Shown: positions 1-12,403 of the stretch, piece by piece
How positions within the stretch are numbered: the first letter of the stretch is position 1
Layout: every line of letters starts with the position of its first letter
Assembly (NCBI RefSeq): GCF_000315625.1
Contig: NW_005434670.1
Span: 771,547-835,546 of the forward strand
DNA length: 64,000 bases
Direction of reading: 5' to 3'
From: Guillardia theta CCMP2712
Lineage: Eukaryota; Cryptophyceae; Pyrenomonadales; Geminigeraceae
Position numbers and translations under genes: made by a program
Notes under the pieces: generated by a model
The model's database searches: none
The model's input: only the letters and a program-made list of their open reading frames with translations
Told to the model about the DNA's origin: nothing

Positions 1-1132
1 GGATTCATGCACAGCCGCGGGGTTTACAAGGCCCTAGATGGAAGTCTGGAGTATGAGGGCGAGGTATCAAGGTCTCTCCTTGACTTGCAAGCGCCTGATC
101 GATGTTCTCGCAGTTTGTCGAAGGTTACATGAACGGTGAAGGGATCATTACCAAAGGGCCGGACCGTGTGAGGTTTCATTGTAAGTTCGATCGAGGTGTG
201 TTGCTGTCGCAAGAGCCGTGCGCTGCGAAGCCAATGTTGACGGAGGACGAGAAGATGTTCATGATCTCGGTGTTCCAGTCCGTCGTCAGCAACAGCACCG
301 AGCAAGAGGCTCATCGGTTCCTCTCCATGAGCTCTTGGAGCCTCCAGGATGCCATGAAGATTGCGCTGGACACCAACCCTGACAGAGTTCTCTTCGACGG
401 GAAGCCGCTAGAGCAGGAGGGAGCGAAATTGGGCAGAGTCTCAGATCAGAGCTCGAACGCTCGTGTGCATGAGAGCCAGTCAAGCTCAGACGAGCAAGCA
501 GTGACAGGAGCGACACGAGATAATGCACTAACTGCAGAGCAGGAAGCAACCAGGGGTGAGGCGAGGCAACAGGACTCGGACTCGAGGAGCGACACGAGCA
601 AGGGAGGAGATTCAAGCGGTGGGGAAGCTGGAAAGAGCGTGAAGAACCTCAATGAAATCCTCCAATCTCTTCCTCCGGGTTGGGAAATTCGAAAGGACCC
701 GGCATCAGGCAGGATTTTCTATGTTGACCACAACACCAAGACGACCCACTGGAAGCCACCGCTGGAGGCTCTTGGTGGGAAAACGATTCAGAGCAGTACT
801 CCAGAGAGAAGTGAAGTTCGGGGAGCGACAGGTATCTCTCTTATCTCCTCGCTGCATCCTTAACAAGTGGGGCAGGCGCGTCATCGCACGAGAGGGAGGA
901 ATCTGCGGGCGCGTCGAAGGGCAGCGGGGCAGGCGAGGAGTCTCTCGCCGATGTCCTTGAAAGGTTGCAGCTGAACCACATAGGCGCGATCCTTGAGAAG
1001 GAGGAGATCCGAGACATCAAGACGCTCTCGATGCTGTCGTCGCGGGATCTTAAGGACATGGGGATCTCACAAGTGGAGGGGCAACGGATCATGGAAGAGA
1101 TGATGCGGAAGCAGGTGATAAGAGGCAGATGA
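1..1132 (+). CDS. MORN-repeat / WW / SAM domain protein (5' end outside window)
   Basis: Exons 1-63, 114-831 and 876-1132 join in frame through introns of 50 and 44 nt (both GT-AG). The first splice rebuilds a MORN repeat ([15 protein letters not shown]). About 180 residues later comes a WW domain with both signature tryptophans ([10 protein letters not shown]...THWKPP). After the second intron a SAM domain follows ([17 protein letters not shown] ... [13 protein letters not shown]). MORN repeats commonly bind membranes or scaffolds, WW domains bind proline-rich peptides, and SAM domains oligomerise, so a scaffold role is inferred. The linker between MORN and WW is acidic, Ser/Glu rich and probably disordered. 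More MORN repeats are expected upstream of base 1. The neighbour on the other strand converges on it with 116 bp between stop codons. Confidence 0.8.
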
Positions 1133-1248
1133 TGGACCAGCACTGGCGCCAGCAACATCATCTGGCTTCATTCACATTCAACTCACGAGATCGAAAGAGA
1201 CAGAGGGAACTGAATCGGGCAGGAGCAGGGGTGAGTGGTGGGGAGATT

Positions 1249-2875
1249 TCAGCCCCTACGAGCGCTGTGGGAAAATTCAAACCGAAACTTTCGAAGGATC
1301 GGAATCTTGAGGACCGAGCTCATCAGCTCCTGTGCCATGTCAAAGCTCGAAAATGCCACGTTATCATACTCTGAAGGCAAAATGTGCGGCATGTTCGTTG
1401 TCGAACTCCGCGAAGGCCGTTCTCAGGCGACTGGCAGGCGGCGATCGCATCCTCAGCTCTTTGAAGCCGCTGTGAACAAGATCGAGGCGCATAGTCACAG
1501 GAAGAGCAGGAGACATCTAGCGACTCACCGAAACCTCTCAAAAACTCGAAGCAGCTCCCCTTGTGTGATTGTCCTGTCGATATGATGCAAGAAAAGCGTG
1601 TCGGATACCTCTGTCGTTTCCCCTCCTTGATGATCACGATCCGGTTTTTTCTGTACCCCTCGTAGCTTCTGGAGATGCTCTAGTAACACTGACGTCGCAT
1701 CCTGGTTGCCATTCCGGCGGGAAGGATCCAACTGCCCCTCATCCTCAAGTTGCTTCAATATCAAATCCGGACTGAGCCCCTGCGGCAAACCGTCTCGTCC
1801 TGCATTCTCATGATGTAGCTGATGAGGATCTCGCATCTCGCGATTGCGCGGATTGAGCTGCCGCCTGTCGTTGAAGGTGCGGTCCATTCTCCTCCAGTTC
1901 TGTCCATCCTGCACATTTTCCGAGGGAAGTCTACGGCCAGCACCGTTACCTGCCAAGGACTGTCTATCCGAAGAGGAGAGAAACTTGTCAGGGTTGTAGG
2001 TGACAATGCCAGTGAAGTCTATGAACCCTTTAGCTGCTTTGTCCCGCGGGATAGTGCTTGTTCTGTGTGCCACGTGGACCCGCAAGGAGAGTCGGACGTA
2101 AGGATCGAACCGGGTCCCGTTGACCTTGAGAATGTCCGTCAGAATCAACAGCAGGAGCGAAGTCTCATTGCTGCTCACCTGTCTCCCTGCATTTATGGCC
2201 TGATCAGGAGTTTCGAACGTCACAAACGCCACCAGTATCTTCCCGTTGCGATGCAGGGTGCTGTACCTGGAAAATGCAGGCAAAGTGTGAGGAATCAGCG
2301 GGAGAAATGCTCTTCTCTCTAAGGACCTGAAGCCAGGGAAGAGACGAAACCTGCAACAGCAAAAACAACAACGTCATCGTCACTGCATTCGACTAGTCGA
2401 TGAGAAACTCTCACATGTTGTAGATTTCCCTTGCGCGGCAGTCGTAAGGAATCCCGCTGAGGAAGAGGCTGCAAGGTGGACCGCTCTCTTCCATTGAGTC
2501 CGCCTCCTGGCTCTCGTCATCCACTTCAATTATCTCGTTTTCAGCCATGCCGGCAAGATCTTCTGAAGTTTTGTTTTCGGTCGAAGCAACAACAGCACTC
2601 CCGTCCTCCTGCGCTTCTTCATGGTAGTTCGATTCAGGTAGAATGGTGTTGTCGCCATCCAAAGCTAAACTCTCATCGTTTTCGTCCATTGGTCTGGAAA
2701 TGAAGGCTTCATTTGGTCCTGTCCCAGCATTTTCGATGAATTCGCTGCTCGCCCTCAGCTCAACAACTGCATCGGAGCCAATGCCCTCGGTCGTTGCCAC
2801 TGGCTCGACGTCTTCAGGAAGTGCCGCATGCAAGAGAGACAGGATCAGCACACAACAGACAGCTCGTGCGAGCAT
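1249..2875 (-). CDS. Two-RRM RNA-binding protein with N-terminal signal peptide
   Basis: Exons 2875-2415, 2350-1529, 1469-1370 and 1329-1249 (introns 64, 59 and 40 nt) give 487 residues in one frame. The protein opens with a typical signal peptide (MLARAVCCVLILSLLHAALP) followed by about 110 very acidic residues. RRM1 starts at CSLFLSGIPYDCRAREIY and carries an RNP1-like strand (ILVAFVTFETPDQA). RRM2 starts at SDTLFLHHIDRTIT and is completed only by splicing (ELRMRSPP..., TAFAEFDNEHAAHFAF, ILRKFRFEFSHSARRG). The double RRM resembles RBPMS-type RNA-binding proteins. RRM proteins normally act in nucleus or cytosol, so the signal peptide is odd. In a cryptophyte it could mean import into the periplastid compartment, which houses the nucleomorph. 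The residue after the likely cleavage site is not Phe, as expected for that compartment rather than the stroma, but the following stretch is acidic, unlike a usual transit peptide. Confidence 0.82.
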
Positions 2876-4276
2876 GGCTCAACAACAGGATTGACAGTGG
2901 GGCTCACAAGAAAGGCCGAGCGCCAGCCATGCTCTCCTCTGACTCTCATGCCATGTCCCCCGTCGTTGTCTCATGGGACGCTTTCCGCTGGCTGCACCGC
3001 CAGCGGCCCGCCCCAAACTTCGCCGCTCCCGACTCGGTGGCCCGGCCCCCGCCGAGCCTGAGTCAACTGGCAAGTTTCAAGTTCCGAAGCGGCTCCTTAC
3101 CGTTCTTCAATCTCACTGCCACGGTTCCGAAGTTCGGGTGACGGTTACCGGGTTACTTCGCTCGGGCCTTTCTTCTACCGTACGGTACTCATTTCCTCCC
3201 AGGCTAGTCCCAAGCATGATCTTGAACCATCGGGCCGGGCCGGGGGCAGGCGACCGTACTACGGTACGCCGCCCCTAGCCGCTAATGTAGTACCGTACTC
3301 CTGGGCAGTGGCAACGCTCAGGCTCGGCGAGAATTGCTTTGTTCTCCATTAGCTTGGTGAGTTTTTCCCATGATCAGCCTCCGAGGCTCCCCACCGTGAG
3401 TCACACAACTCGGAAGTCAGACAAGACGGAAGTGAGTTCAAGTTCGGAATCCAGAAGAGGTCATTCAAAGTTAAATTAATCAGGAGAGTCGAGGAGGCTT
3501 GACCCTGACACTGTCGCACTGGCCGCCCGCAACTTCGGCGCAGTCGGCAAAACGTCGCAGCGAGAAGAGAAAAGACAGCGAAAACCAAACCTACTATGCT
3601 GCCAACTGCCCGGGCCGGGACTCCAGGCGGGCTCCGAGATTGGGCCGGGCCGGGCCGCGGGGCCCCGGGCCGCCGGCCGTCGTTACTAAGTCAACACTGA
3701 GAACTGAGTTGTCCCGGTCCTCGTACTGATTTTTGACTTAACTTTGAGTAAGGAGACGTAGCATGAAGAAAAGGCAAAAAAGAAAAAAGAGGTAGGTGTG
3801 GTCGTAGAAGCCAGCGAAATTAGTGAAGTGGGGGGTTCAGTTTCGGGGGTGGGGTCCAAATTTGTGGGGTTGGGGAGGGTTTCTTGTGAAAATTCAGATG
3901 GGTGGGGTAAAGAAGATAGGTGAAACAGGGGTACTCGATTCGATATATATTGGAGGAAGGGGTAGGGGACTACAGTAGTGCGATTGACTACCCCCACCCA
4001 GCACCGAATAATCCTCGCAGAGGGCAGGGGTTATATTTTAGTTGATGTGCTCCATGTGGGGAAAAGCGAGAGGGGAAAGGGGGACAAGGGAATGAATACG
4101 AGAGCAGCAGAGGGGGGGAAGACGATGCCGCAAGGCATGCAGCTCTTTATCCAGACCGCAAGCATGGCAGATAACATAACGCCAGCAACTCAGATCTGAC
4201 TCTCTTCGGAACTTTGACTGCAGTATTTGTTCCCACACATCCATATCAAATCTCTTGCATCCTTTCAGTTAAAAAG
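2876..4276. other. Divergent intergenic region with GC-rich islands
   Basis: It separates the starts of the RRM gene (-) and the GAF-HPP gene (+). Two GC-rich blocks rich in GGGCC/CCCGG words lie at about 3000-3330 and 3600-3690, interleaved with GTACGGTAC-like palindromes. From 3800 to 4030 the + strand is G-rich with GGGGT(A/G)GGGG words. No convincing gene was seen. Confidence 0.6.
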
Positions 4277-6834
4277 ATGCCCTCTGAGCAAAACGTTCTC
4301 ACCAAGGATTCAAGTTTTGGAAATGATCCAATGACCTGCTTGCTGCATGACTTGTGCGCGCTCTCAGGACTCGGCTATGCAGAATTTTGGAAGCGGGACA
4401 GGAGTGATGTCGATCTTGGGAAATCCCATGAGCCCTCAAATGACGAGCTGCCCTATGCTCGAGGTACAGATGTAGGCCAGTCGAGCTCCATGCCAGGACA
4501 AGATGTAAATGCACGTTCTGAAATAACAGAATCACGCCATTCACGGACATTTCACAAAGAGGTTTCATTCGATGACAAGAACAAGTCCAATAGCCGCCCT
4601 GCCCATGATGATGTAAAAGCTCGTCGAGGAATTTCTCGTCGGGGGCTCGGTAACAGCAGTCGTTCGCACATGCCTAGCATATGTGAGATCAATGCATTTG
4701 AAAGAATCTCCATTGATCGAGTTTGGTCTAGCTTCCTTGACGATGATGGCCGAAGAATCTCTCCACATTCAAACCGGGGTGCATCGGTTGATCTGTGGCG
4801 GGATCTGATCGCAGTGCTGATGATTTTCTAGGAAACAAGCAGATCTAGAAAGGATCTTGAGCGAAAGGTATGTGTTTCAAGTACAAAGTTCTGAAATTGA
4901 ATAATCTTGGGTAGGCTAACATGGTCTGGATACGCTTACGCGCACCAAGACATGTTTGAGATCGCAGTTGAAAACTCTAAATGCAGTCATGTGATATTGT
5001 GTTTTAAAATGCCTGAATTTTTTTTGACGGATGTCAAAGGACTGGCCAAGTACAATAAAGGCGCTGGAGGAAGTTGCTAAAGATGATGTATGTGCGTATG
5101 AAGAAGGCCATGGCGTGATAGGAATGGCTTGGCAACAACGTCGGCCCTTTTGGTACGACATCGCTGCATCGGTACTCTCCTACTGTTCTCAAATATATAT
5201 GATGGATAATTTTCCAAACCAAGACTTCAGAGAATTCTGAGTCGTCGACGTTTGACGCAAGGATGTCACTTGCAAAGGTGAAGATGCAACTGTAGTGAAA
5301 TATGAGCTCAAGACACCCAGAACGTCTTCGATTTTTGCGTCGGGATCCCTGTGTTGCATCCACATTATGGTATTGTGGAAGGGGTGATCCTTTTCTTTCA
5401 CCTGGACAACAAAAAGATAGAGCTTCCAGATGAGGTTTGTCCTGTGATGAATGGGCAAGATCATTCAAACGGCTGCAGAATTGGAAACAATACATGAAGG
5501 ACCAAAGCATCATGGAAATTTTGGCTCAAGCTTCTCGCACAATGTACTGGACGTACCATCTTGGGGTAGATTTCATTGATTGCCTTTGAAAATCAATCAC
5601 ACTTTGCGCAGTCCTCCATGAACTCGTGGTTCAGTATGATTGATGCTCAGAAGATGAATTCTGTTTGATTTCTTGACGCATTTTGGGTTTCCAGTAACTT
5701 TCGATGTAGGTCGCCTTGATAATGGGAGCAAATGACGATTCTAGGAGCAAGAACGAAGTTTTACCTCCCAAAGCATGGGACAAGCGAACGAGACATTTCT
5801 TGCGCAAATATTTTCGGAAATTCAAAGGCCAGGTATTTACGCATTGGTCCAATTCTGTGCCAATGCCTTCGTTTAGAATGCCACCCCCCCCGGGCCATAC
5901 AGCTGGCAATACTCACTCTGGTCGTTCGTTGGGACGTACCTGGGTACCTTCATCATCACGGTGAACTTTGGACCGTTCAGTGCAAAGCTGACTTGCTTTT
6001 TCAAGTCGATCAGTAACTACATGAAGTATAACACAGATTATGGACAATACACAGCGACATTGTCAGATGGTATTCCAATCTTTTTAGCCAAAATAAGAAA
6101 TTTACGATCCAACGTTTGCACAGGAACCCAAAAGATTGAACAGGGCTACGTTTTTCTTCTGATAAACTCAATGGGCGCTGTCTCTGCTATGCTTTTTTCA
6201 GTTCCGAGCTCGCCGTTGGCCCAGGCACATTCATATCGTACTCAACTTGAATTTTTCCTGATCTACTCTTGACAGCCGAGAAATGTTGTTTTTGGTCATT
6301 TGATAGCCGTCACTCTGGCCATTGCACTGGTATGATGAAAATCTTTTGCGCTTTCTTGCTGACATGACAATCAAGGACTATCTGACCAACCCTCGTTACT
6401 TGCGTCTTTTCCCAAATGTGTGACAAGCACAAGCGATTATTCGAAATAACATTTCTGACTAGTGGGTCGGCGCTCCATTGGCTCCAGCTCTAGCAATTGG
6501 CATTCAAGCAAAGGTAGCTCCTCGGGTCATAGTTTTGTCTCATATTTCATAGCTGGGAATAATCCATCCGCCTTCGTGCTCCGCGTGTGTGATCTATACC
6601 ATGGGCTTGCCTTACGTCAAGAACTTGGTAGCGTTTGCTCCCTTTGTCTTGCTAGTGTTGGTGAAATCGGTTGGCAGGGCTGGCTGTACTTGGCTTGTCC
6701 CGTTTTACTCGATTGTGTGGTACGCACATAACGCTGAATCTTTTGTTTCTGATGCCCACGAACAGCTCTTGGTCGTCGTGAGTTTGCTATTCAACAATCT
6801 TTCCAAGGACAGAAGTTATCCTCTTTACTGGTGA
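4277..6834 (+). CDS. GAF domain - HPP integral membrane protein fusion
   Basis: From 5031 on, all exon phases agree: 5031-5171, 5233-5277, 5321-5434, 5479-5565, 5710-5832, 5877-6012, 6124-6224, 6276-6329, 6376-6417, 6463-6513, 6553-6627, 6678-6719, 6766-6834. The N-terminal half is a plant-style GAF domain (LLHDLCALSGLGYAEFWKRD, then GHGVIGMAWQQRRPFW, then GIPVLHPHYGIVEGVILFF), interrupted by a long polar insert. The C-terminal half is an HPP module with four hydrophobic segments and family signatures: GAVSAMLFSVPSSPLAQ|PRNVVFGH, IHPP, and the ending NNLSKDRSYPLYW. HPP proteins of cyanobacteria and plastids have been linked to nitrite transport, so a ligand-sensing anion transporter is an inference. 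The intron after SPLAQ appears to be GC-AG. Exons between about 4830 and 5031, and so the exact N-terminus, are unresolved. Confidence 0.8.
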
Positions 6835-7443
6835 CAACTGAATGAGTTTAGTGTATCAAGAGGCAGAGCGAAGTAACATCTTACCTGATGTTTATTCCTT
6901 CCGATTTTTCCGATTTTTGGATCATTACTGTACCCAAGTAAAGCTGAGATATCTGTCAAACATCATGGCACTTTTCACAGTGGAATGGAATGAGACATCA
7001 CAAAAGTAGTCTGAAGCATCTTCTCAGTGACTTGATTTCGGCATTCGCCCAGTCCGATGCCTCTCTCAATTTGAAATTCCATGGTCAAGTCCTTCACAGC
7101 CATTGATCTAGCCCGCCTCCGGATTCCACATAAAGAATGCGATAGGGCAGTTCGAGGTTTTGCTACTATATCCACTCAGTCCGGTCATCTGCCTCGGATG
7201 TCTTCGGATACTACCGTCGTCGGCAACGAGATGGCGGCAAAGGGCATGCCAACCCTCCAATGCTGCTGATCGCTCTGTGATCGCTCTTGTTGCATCCCAT
7301 CATCATCTTTCTCTGACCACATAACGTTTCATTCATTCGCTATCGTCAAATTTGATTTCTCGACAAGTTCTTTCGAGAGATTGAATGTGAGGATGAAATA
7401 CAAACAGCAGTTTTTGAAATTAACTTCAAAATCGCAGTGAATC
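6835..7443. other. Intergenic spacer between two + genes
   Basis: 609 bp between the HPP stop and the PDZ gene start. It contains only short open frames (for example 7081-7269) without recognisable domains. An upstream exon of the PDZ gene here cannot be excluded. Confidence 0.5.
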
Positions 7444-10400
7444 ATGGGAGAGTTCGATGTCGGCATTTACTTTCAGAGCTCGAGGCATGGAAGATGTCAC
7501 ACAGTCTCGAGACTCACTCCTGGAGGTAGCGACGATGATGAAGAAACCTCACAACTCATGCCGTGGTGAATCATGTCAGGTCCGGCAGAGAAGTCCTGTG
7601 CCGTTGAGATCGGTCATCGCATTGTGATGATCAACGAGAAGGTATGAAATGAAGCTGCAGGAGGTTATGGGCACATTCAACTTGTGATCTTCCAGGACGT
7701 TTCGACTTCTTCGCTGCAAGAAGTTGAAACTTTTCTGAGGGGCCCGAAAGACTCCTTGGTCAACGTCAAATTTCTTGAGATGAGGGAAATTCGATTGACG
7801 ATGGAGAGATGCGTCAAGATTGAGGTGATCGAGGATCTTGATAGCGAGCAAGCTGAATCTTGATCGCAGAATTCTTATTCTGTTGGCATCATATGGAAAA
7901 GAGGGGAGGAGGGGCTGGTCGTCAGCGGAATATCCCCAGGTTGTGCAACAGCTACTGAACATCATCGCATCCTTCTTACTTTTAACATGAACAGAATATT
8001 ATGGATTCGGTGTGTTGCCGAAAGCCGGGGACAGGCTGCTGAAGATTGATGGGGAGGTTGATGTGTTGCGATGAAGCTGCCGCCTGAACCCTTGACAGAG
8101 CATCGAGTCGATGAGATTCGACGACATCACCATGAGGCTTGCTGGGCCGCTCAACACGAGCGTGAGGCTTGACTTCGCCCGAGGAGTTGCTCATCACACT
8201 GTGACGTTGAAGCGCGAGTTGTCAGCTCCTGCACGGGGCCTGACTCCAAGTGTGCTCGACCCTCAGATTGTGGACCTTCAGAGCAACGTCCGGTTGATCA
8301 ACACCCAGCAAGCTCACAGCCATGCTCATCCTGGATCTTCGAGTGCCTGGGAAGTCTTCGATGAGCCAGAGCCAACCCCTGGGTCCAGAGTTGACCAACG
8401 AATGGTGGAGACGGGCAGGAGCCCAGCTCCTCTGACCTCGAGCTTCAACGACACGAGTGCTTCTAGCGCCCCCAGTGCTGTCACAACGAGGCCCTACGGT
8501 AGTTGGAAGACCTTCAACGAGCTTGCAGGTCTGGACAACAGAGAGGCTGAGAAGAAGAACACACTCCCTCCGCAGGACAGGAGCAACGAGGCCGATCCAA
8601 GGCGAGCTATGCCGTATTCGGCCAACACTCACCAGCCTGCTCATGGTTATCCGGTTCTTTCAGCCCCCAAGGTTCCTCAGGGTATCGAGAAAGGCGAATC
8701 AAATGCCGTTTCAAATGCTCAGTTGAATCACCTCCAAGAGGAGAACCGGACTCTTGCGAATGAGAAGAAACTTCTCCGAGAGCAGTTGAATGAAATGAAG
8801 AACAATCTAACCAATGCCGAACAGACCCTAAGCAGGAAGGAAGCAGAGCTGAACAGCGTCAAGACTGTCCTCTCTCGCCGAGCAGAGGCTGCGGGTGAGA
8901 CAAGGCGGCAGATTGAAGATCTGTCTGCTACCATCGTGTCATTGAACGAAGAGAAAACCAACCTTGCTCTCAAACTCGACAAGACGTCATCTGACCTCAG
9001 TCAAGCTAGAGCTCAGATACAGGATCTTCAAGACTTGAGGATCTCAGAACGACAGAAGCTGCAAGACGATGCTGACTTTCAGATGAGGAGAAGGTTTGAC
9101 GACTACACAAGGCAGATAGAAGCTTTGAATGCGGACCTTCACACCCGCGATGAGCAAGTGAAGATTGCGCAAGGCAAGGTCAAAGAGCTGAGTCAGGCTC
9201 TTGTCGATGAGAAGAAATCCCTTGAAACCTCAGAAGGACAGCTGGCAGTGGCGAACAACGAGATCATCAGACTACAGCAGAATCGCGCTGAGCTGGAATC
9301 GAGTCATAAGGATCTGCGATCGCGGTATGAAGGTGTGGTGCAGCAGTTGAACGTGCAGCAGGTCAAGAACTCAGAGTTGATCGATGCGGCAAGAGAACAG
9401 GAAAATAACATGGAAGCGCTCAAGGCTTCCAACGAGAAGGTGTTGGAGGAGATAAGACAGCAGCTGGTGGCTCAATCTGATGACTTCATGCGAGTCAAAG
9501 AGGAGATGCAAAGATTGCACTTGCAAGAGCTCGAAGATATGAAAGAAAAGCACCAGATTGCGATCGATGAAATTCGACGAGCCCAGGCCGACGCGGATAC
9601 CAAGGCTCAAGATTATGAGAAGAGGATCCAAGAAGTTGAAGTTGCAAACAGAAGCCTTTCAGCTGAGTTGCAAGAAGCAGAAGCTTCCTACAGAGAGAAC
9701 ATGGTGGACATGAAAGAAAGGCACGAGTCAGAGTTGGCTGAGCTACAACAGAAGCTTGATGTGACCATGAACAAATGCGAGAAGTTGAATGAGGCGTGCG
9801 CTAATTTCAAAGAGCAGTTGGCTAACGCCAAACGAACGATTGAGGCGCAAGCGCTTTCATGTCAAGAAGAGCGAAAATGTACGGAAGACTGGCAGCAGAA
9901 GGCAGAGAAGAGTCAAGCTCAAGTGCAATCACTCGAAGAAGAGTTGAGAAATACCCACCAGCTCATGATTCAGCTGGATATTTCAAGTACACGATTGAGG
10001 CTGCTGGAGCAATTCCAGCAGAGAATTCAGTTCGAGGCTCACAAGAAAAGTGAGCAGATACGGCAGCTACAAGGAAACTTGCCCTACGCGCAGCTGGGAG
10101 GCATGCTGCAAGAAGCGCATGTCTCCCTAACGTCTCTACAGGAGCTCGCTGAGGTGCGGGAGAAAGAAGGTGCTCTTTTTTGCTGTCTCTGGAACTTCTG
10201 ACTAACAATCATCTGTTTTACGAAATTGTGATCACACACTTCCACTTCAAGTTGGTAATGATTGCATTCTCTTTTGATCTAAAAATTGAACATGATTTCA
10301 GGTTTCTACAAGCAAAAGTTGAATGAATTGATGAACGCAAGGGAAATGGGTGTGGAGACTGAAAAGCAGCTGTGGAAATACAAGGTCTCACTCGCAGCAA

Positions 10401-11097
10401 TCTATCATACTGCAGGCCTGAGACTATTATCAGGAACAGCTGGATTGGAAAACGATTGCACTTCAACAAACGCTGGATTCCCTTTCGAACTGTCAGGTTC
10501 TCTGATGCCTGATCATGTTTCCTTCAACTTCTAACCATTCCGGGATAGGTCCTCATGCAGAAACATGGAGTTCCGCAAGATGAGATAGACAAGGTCCGTC
10601 TGCTCCAGCTGAGAACAAGCTTTTTCATCTGACCTTCTCCTCGTTTGCCCTGTAGGTGACCAGCGCCTTGACTGTCAGTGCCCAGCACGCAAGACCCTAT
10701 GAAGAAACGTCGCAAGCTCTCAATCCGGGCAGCATCACCATAACAAAGGCTTCCTATGACGTCAACGCCGTAGCCATGACCTCCCAGGTGACACACGCGA
10801 ATATGAAGAGCACGCCTGACTGGCTGGTTTAGCATGACGGCGCTAGCAAGTATCGGTCGGCCAACGCGGCACCTCTGCTCTACTCCGGCATGGTAGGCCT
10901 GGAAGGCGAGGCGATGAGGTCGGTGACGTGAACCTGTCAGCCGCCTGCCATGTCCGACCCGAGGATGGCTCAGCCCGGGGGGATGAATCTCGACGGCTAC
11001 TCGAGGTCACGTGACCTCTGGCGATGCTGGCGCGTGACTGCTGTGCGACAGGCCGGTGGAGGGCGACTACCACTTCTCCTCGGGCAGTTACGCCTGA
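7444..11097 (+). CDS. Tandem PDZ - long coiled-coil scaffold protein
   Basis: Thirteen exons join with consistent phase (7444-7525, 7580-7641, 7696-7824, 7870-7939, 7995-8056, 8099-10169, 10302-10384, 10434-10496, 10549-10593, 10656-10787, 10833-10892, 10941-11005, 11052-11097), giving 989 residues. PDZ1 begins at the start Met (MGEFDVGIYFQSS) and continues GPAEKSCAVEIGHRIVMINEK. PDZ2 starts SVGIIWKRGEEGLVVSG and continues VLPKAGDRLLKIDGE. The 2-kb sixth exon encodes about 450 residues of uninterrupted coiled coil (E/Q/K/L heptads). The C-terminus is polar and ends YHFSSGSYA. This is the shape of a cytoskeletal or ciliary scaffold; partners are unknown. The start is the first Met in frame with PDZ1; an upstream exon is possible. 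Confidence 0.83.
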
Positions 11098-11143
11098 TGA
11101 CGACAGGGAGGATCGATGGCAGAGCCTCGCGTCCGTCTCGCCA

Positions 11144-12127
11144 TCATGAAAGTTTTGTTTCATTCACGGCTTTTGATAAAGATCCACGGGACCTGCCGAA
11201 CGCGAAGACATCAACCCCCTCCTTCTCCTCGCTCTCCTCGATGATGCACATGAGAGCCTCGCCCGCGCCCTCCTTCCTCTCCTCATGGAGATCTACCGGG
11301 GAGACAGGAACGAACATAGACTTGAAAGACTCCAGCACGCTATCTGACGTCTCTACCATGGGCTCTCTAGCCTCATTCCATGTCACGCTATACCTGTCAT
11401 GCCCGTACTCAGGTGGGACCACTGGACAGCCTAACGCCCCTCACCTCTTCTTGTGCGACATGATGAACACAGCATGAGGGAGTACCTCAAAGAGTCTTCG
11501 AACCGCCGAGTGCAAGAGTTTGGCCATGTGCGAGGAGTACAGCAGGTCGCTTCCCACGATGATGCTCACGTCGGAGCCTCTCCCGAAGGCGTCGAAGTGT
11601 TCGTCGTTGCTCCAGTCCAGTTTGCATTCCACACACTTCCCGTCAAGACCGTTCAGCTGGATGTTAGCTCGAATAACCTCCAGCACAACCTCATCATAGT
11701 CAGAGATGTACACTCTCCTCGCCCCCAGCTTCGAGAGGACCATACCAAGGATCCCTACCCCCGCTCCGATCTCTAGGACAGCCGCGCCTCTGAAGAGGTT
11801 GCTGTTCTTCATGCAGTACTCGCAGAGCTTCTTTGTCGCCCCTTGCCAGACATCGAGACCGATCAGGTCACTGTCATCGTCACACCTCAACCCCGCCATG
11901 ACCAACTTTACTCCCTCATCTACCGCCATCTCTTCCATGTCCAACTCTTGCTCACAAGCTGGATCACTGGCAGGGTCCCCCTGCTGCTCTGCTCTTGTTG
12001 ACGGCTCCTCTTCTTGATCTACCATACTCCCCTCCTCCTCCTCCTCCTCCTCCTTCTCCCCTGGAGCTCGTCTGCACAGAGCGCGCACCTCCTGCCCGGC
12101 TACCCTCACACGCATTAGGCGCAGCAT
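11144..12127 (-). CDS. METTL21-type (Methyltransferase family 16) protein-lysine methyltransferase
   Basis: Exons 12127-11445 and 11393-11144 (51-nt intron) give 310 residues. SAM-binding motif I is clear (VLEIGAGVGILGMVLSKLGA), followed by the acidic loop SDYDEVVLEVIRANI and the post-motif VGSDLLYS. LDVWQGATKKLCEY precedes motif I, as in METTL21/FAM86 enzymes that methylate lysines of cytosolic proteins such as chaperones. The residues after motif IV (IMSHKKRYSVTW) end with a divergent C-terminus, so the target cannot be named. An acidic stretch lies near residue 25. An upstream in-frame Met at 12241 would add 38 residues without motif support, so I prefer 12127. Its 5' end faces the small membrane protein at 12404. 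Confidence 0.8.
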
Positions 12128-12326
12128 GGCTGGTATAAAATACAAGCCAGCCTCGGAATGCTTTATTAGAAAAGCAGAAGAGACAGCAAAATTACGAGGA
12201 CTTGAAGCGTGTGAGATTCCAACTTGACGGCTCTTGGGCAAGGAGATCGCAGTGGCGAAGAAGAGCAGGGAGGAGCGGTCTTAGTGAGAGAGTCAGCAGG
12301 AGAAGCAAGAGAACGAGAGCAGAGAG

Positions 12327-12392
12327 GAGAGAGGAGAGAGGAGAGAGGAGAGAGGAGAGAGGAGAGAGGAGAGAGGAGAGAGGAGAGGGAGT
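12327..12392. repeat. 7-bp tandem repeat (AGAGAGG)n
   Basis: About nine near-perfect copies of AGAGAGG, ending about 12 bp before the ATG at 12404. It lies in the 5' leader or core promoter of the small membrane protein, in the space shared with the divergent methyltransferase gene. Confidence 0.9.
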
Positions 12393-12403
12393 CAACGAGC
12401 GCT

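Noticed and set aside
5961-6272. Continuous frame through 6013-6123 in the HPP gene (no intron)
   Set aside because: It would insert about 37 polar residues between the first two HPP helices; removing a GT-AG intron restores the family spacing, though read-through cannot be excluded.
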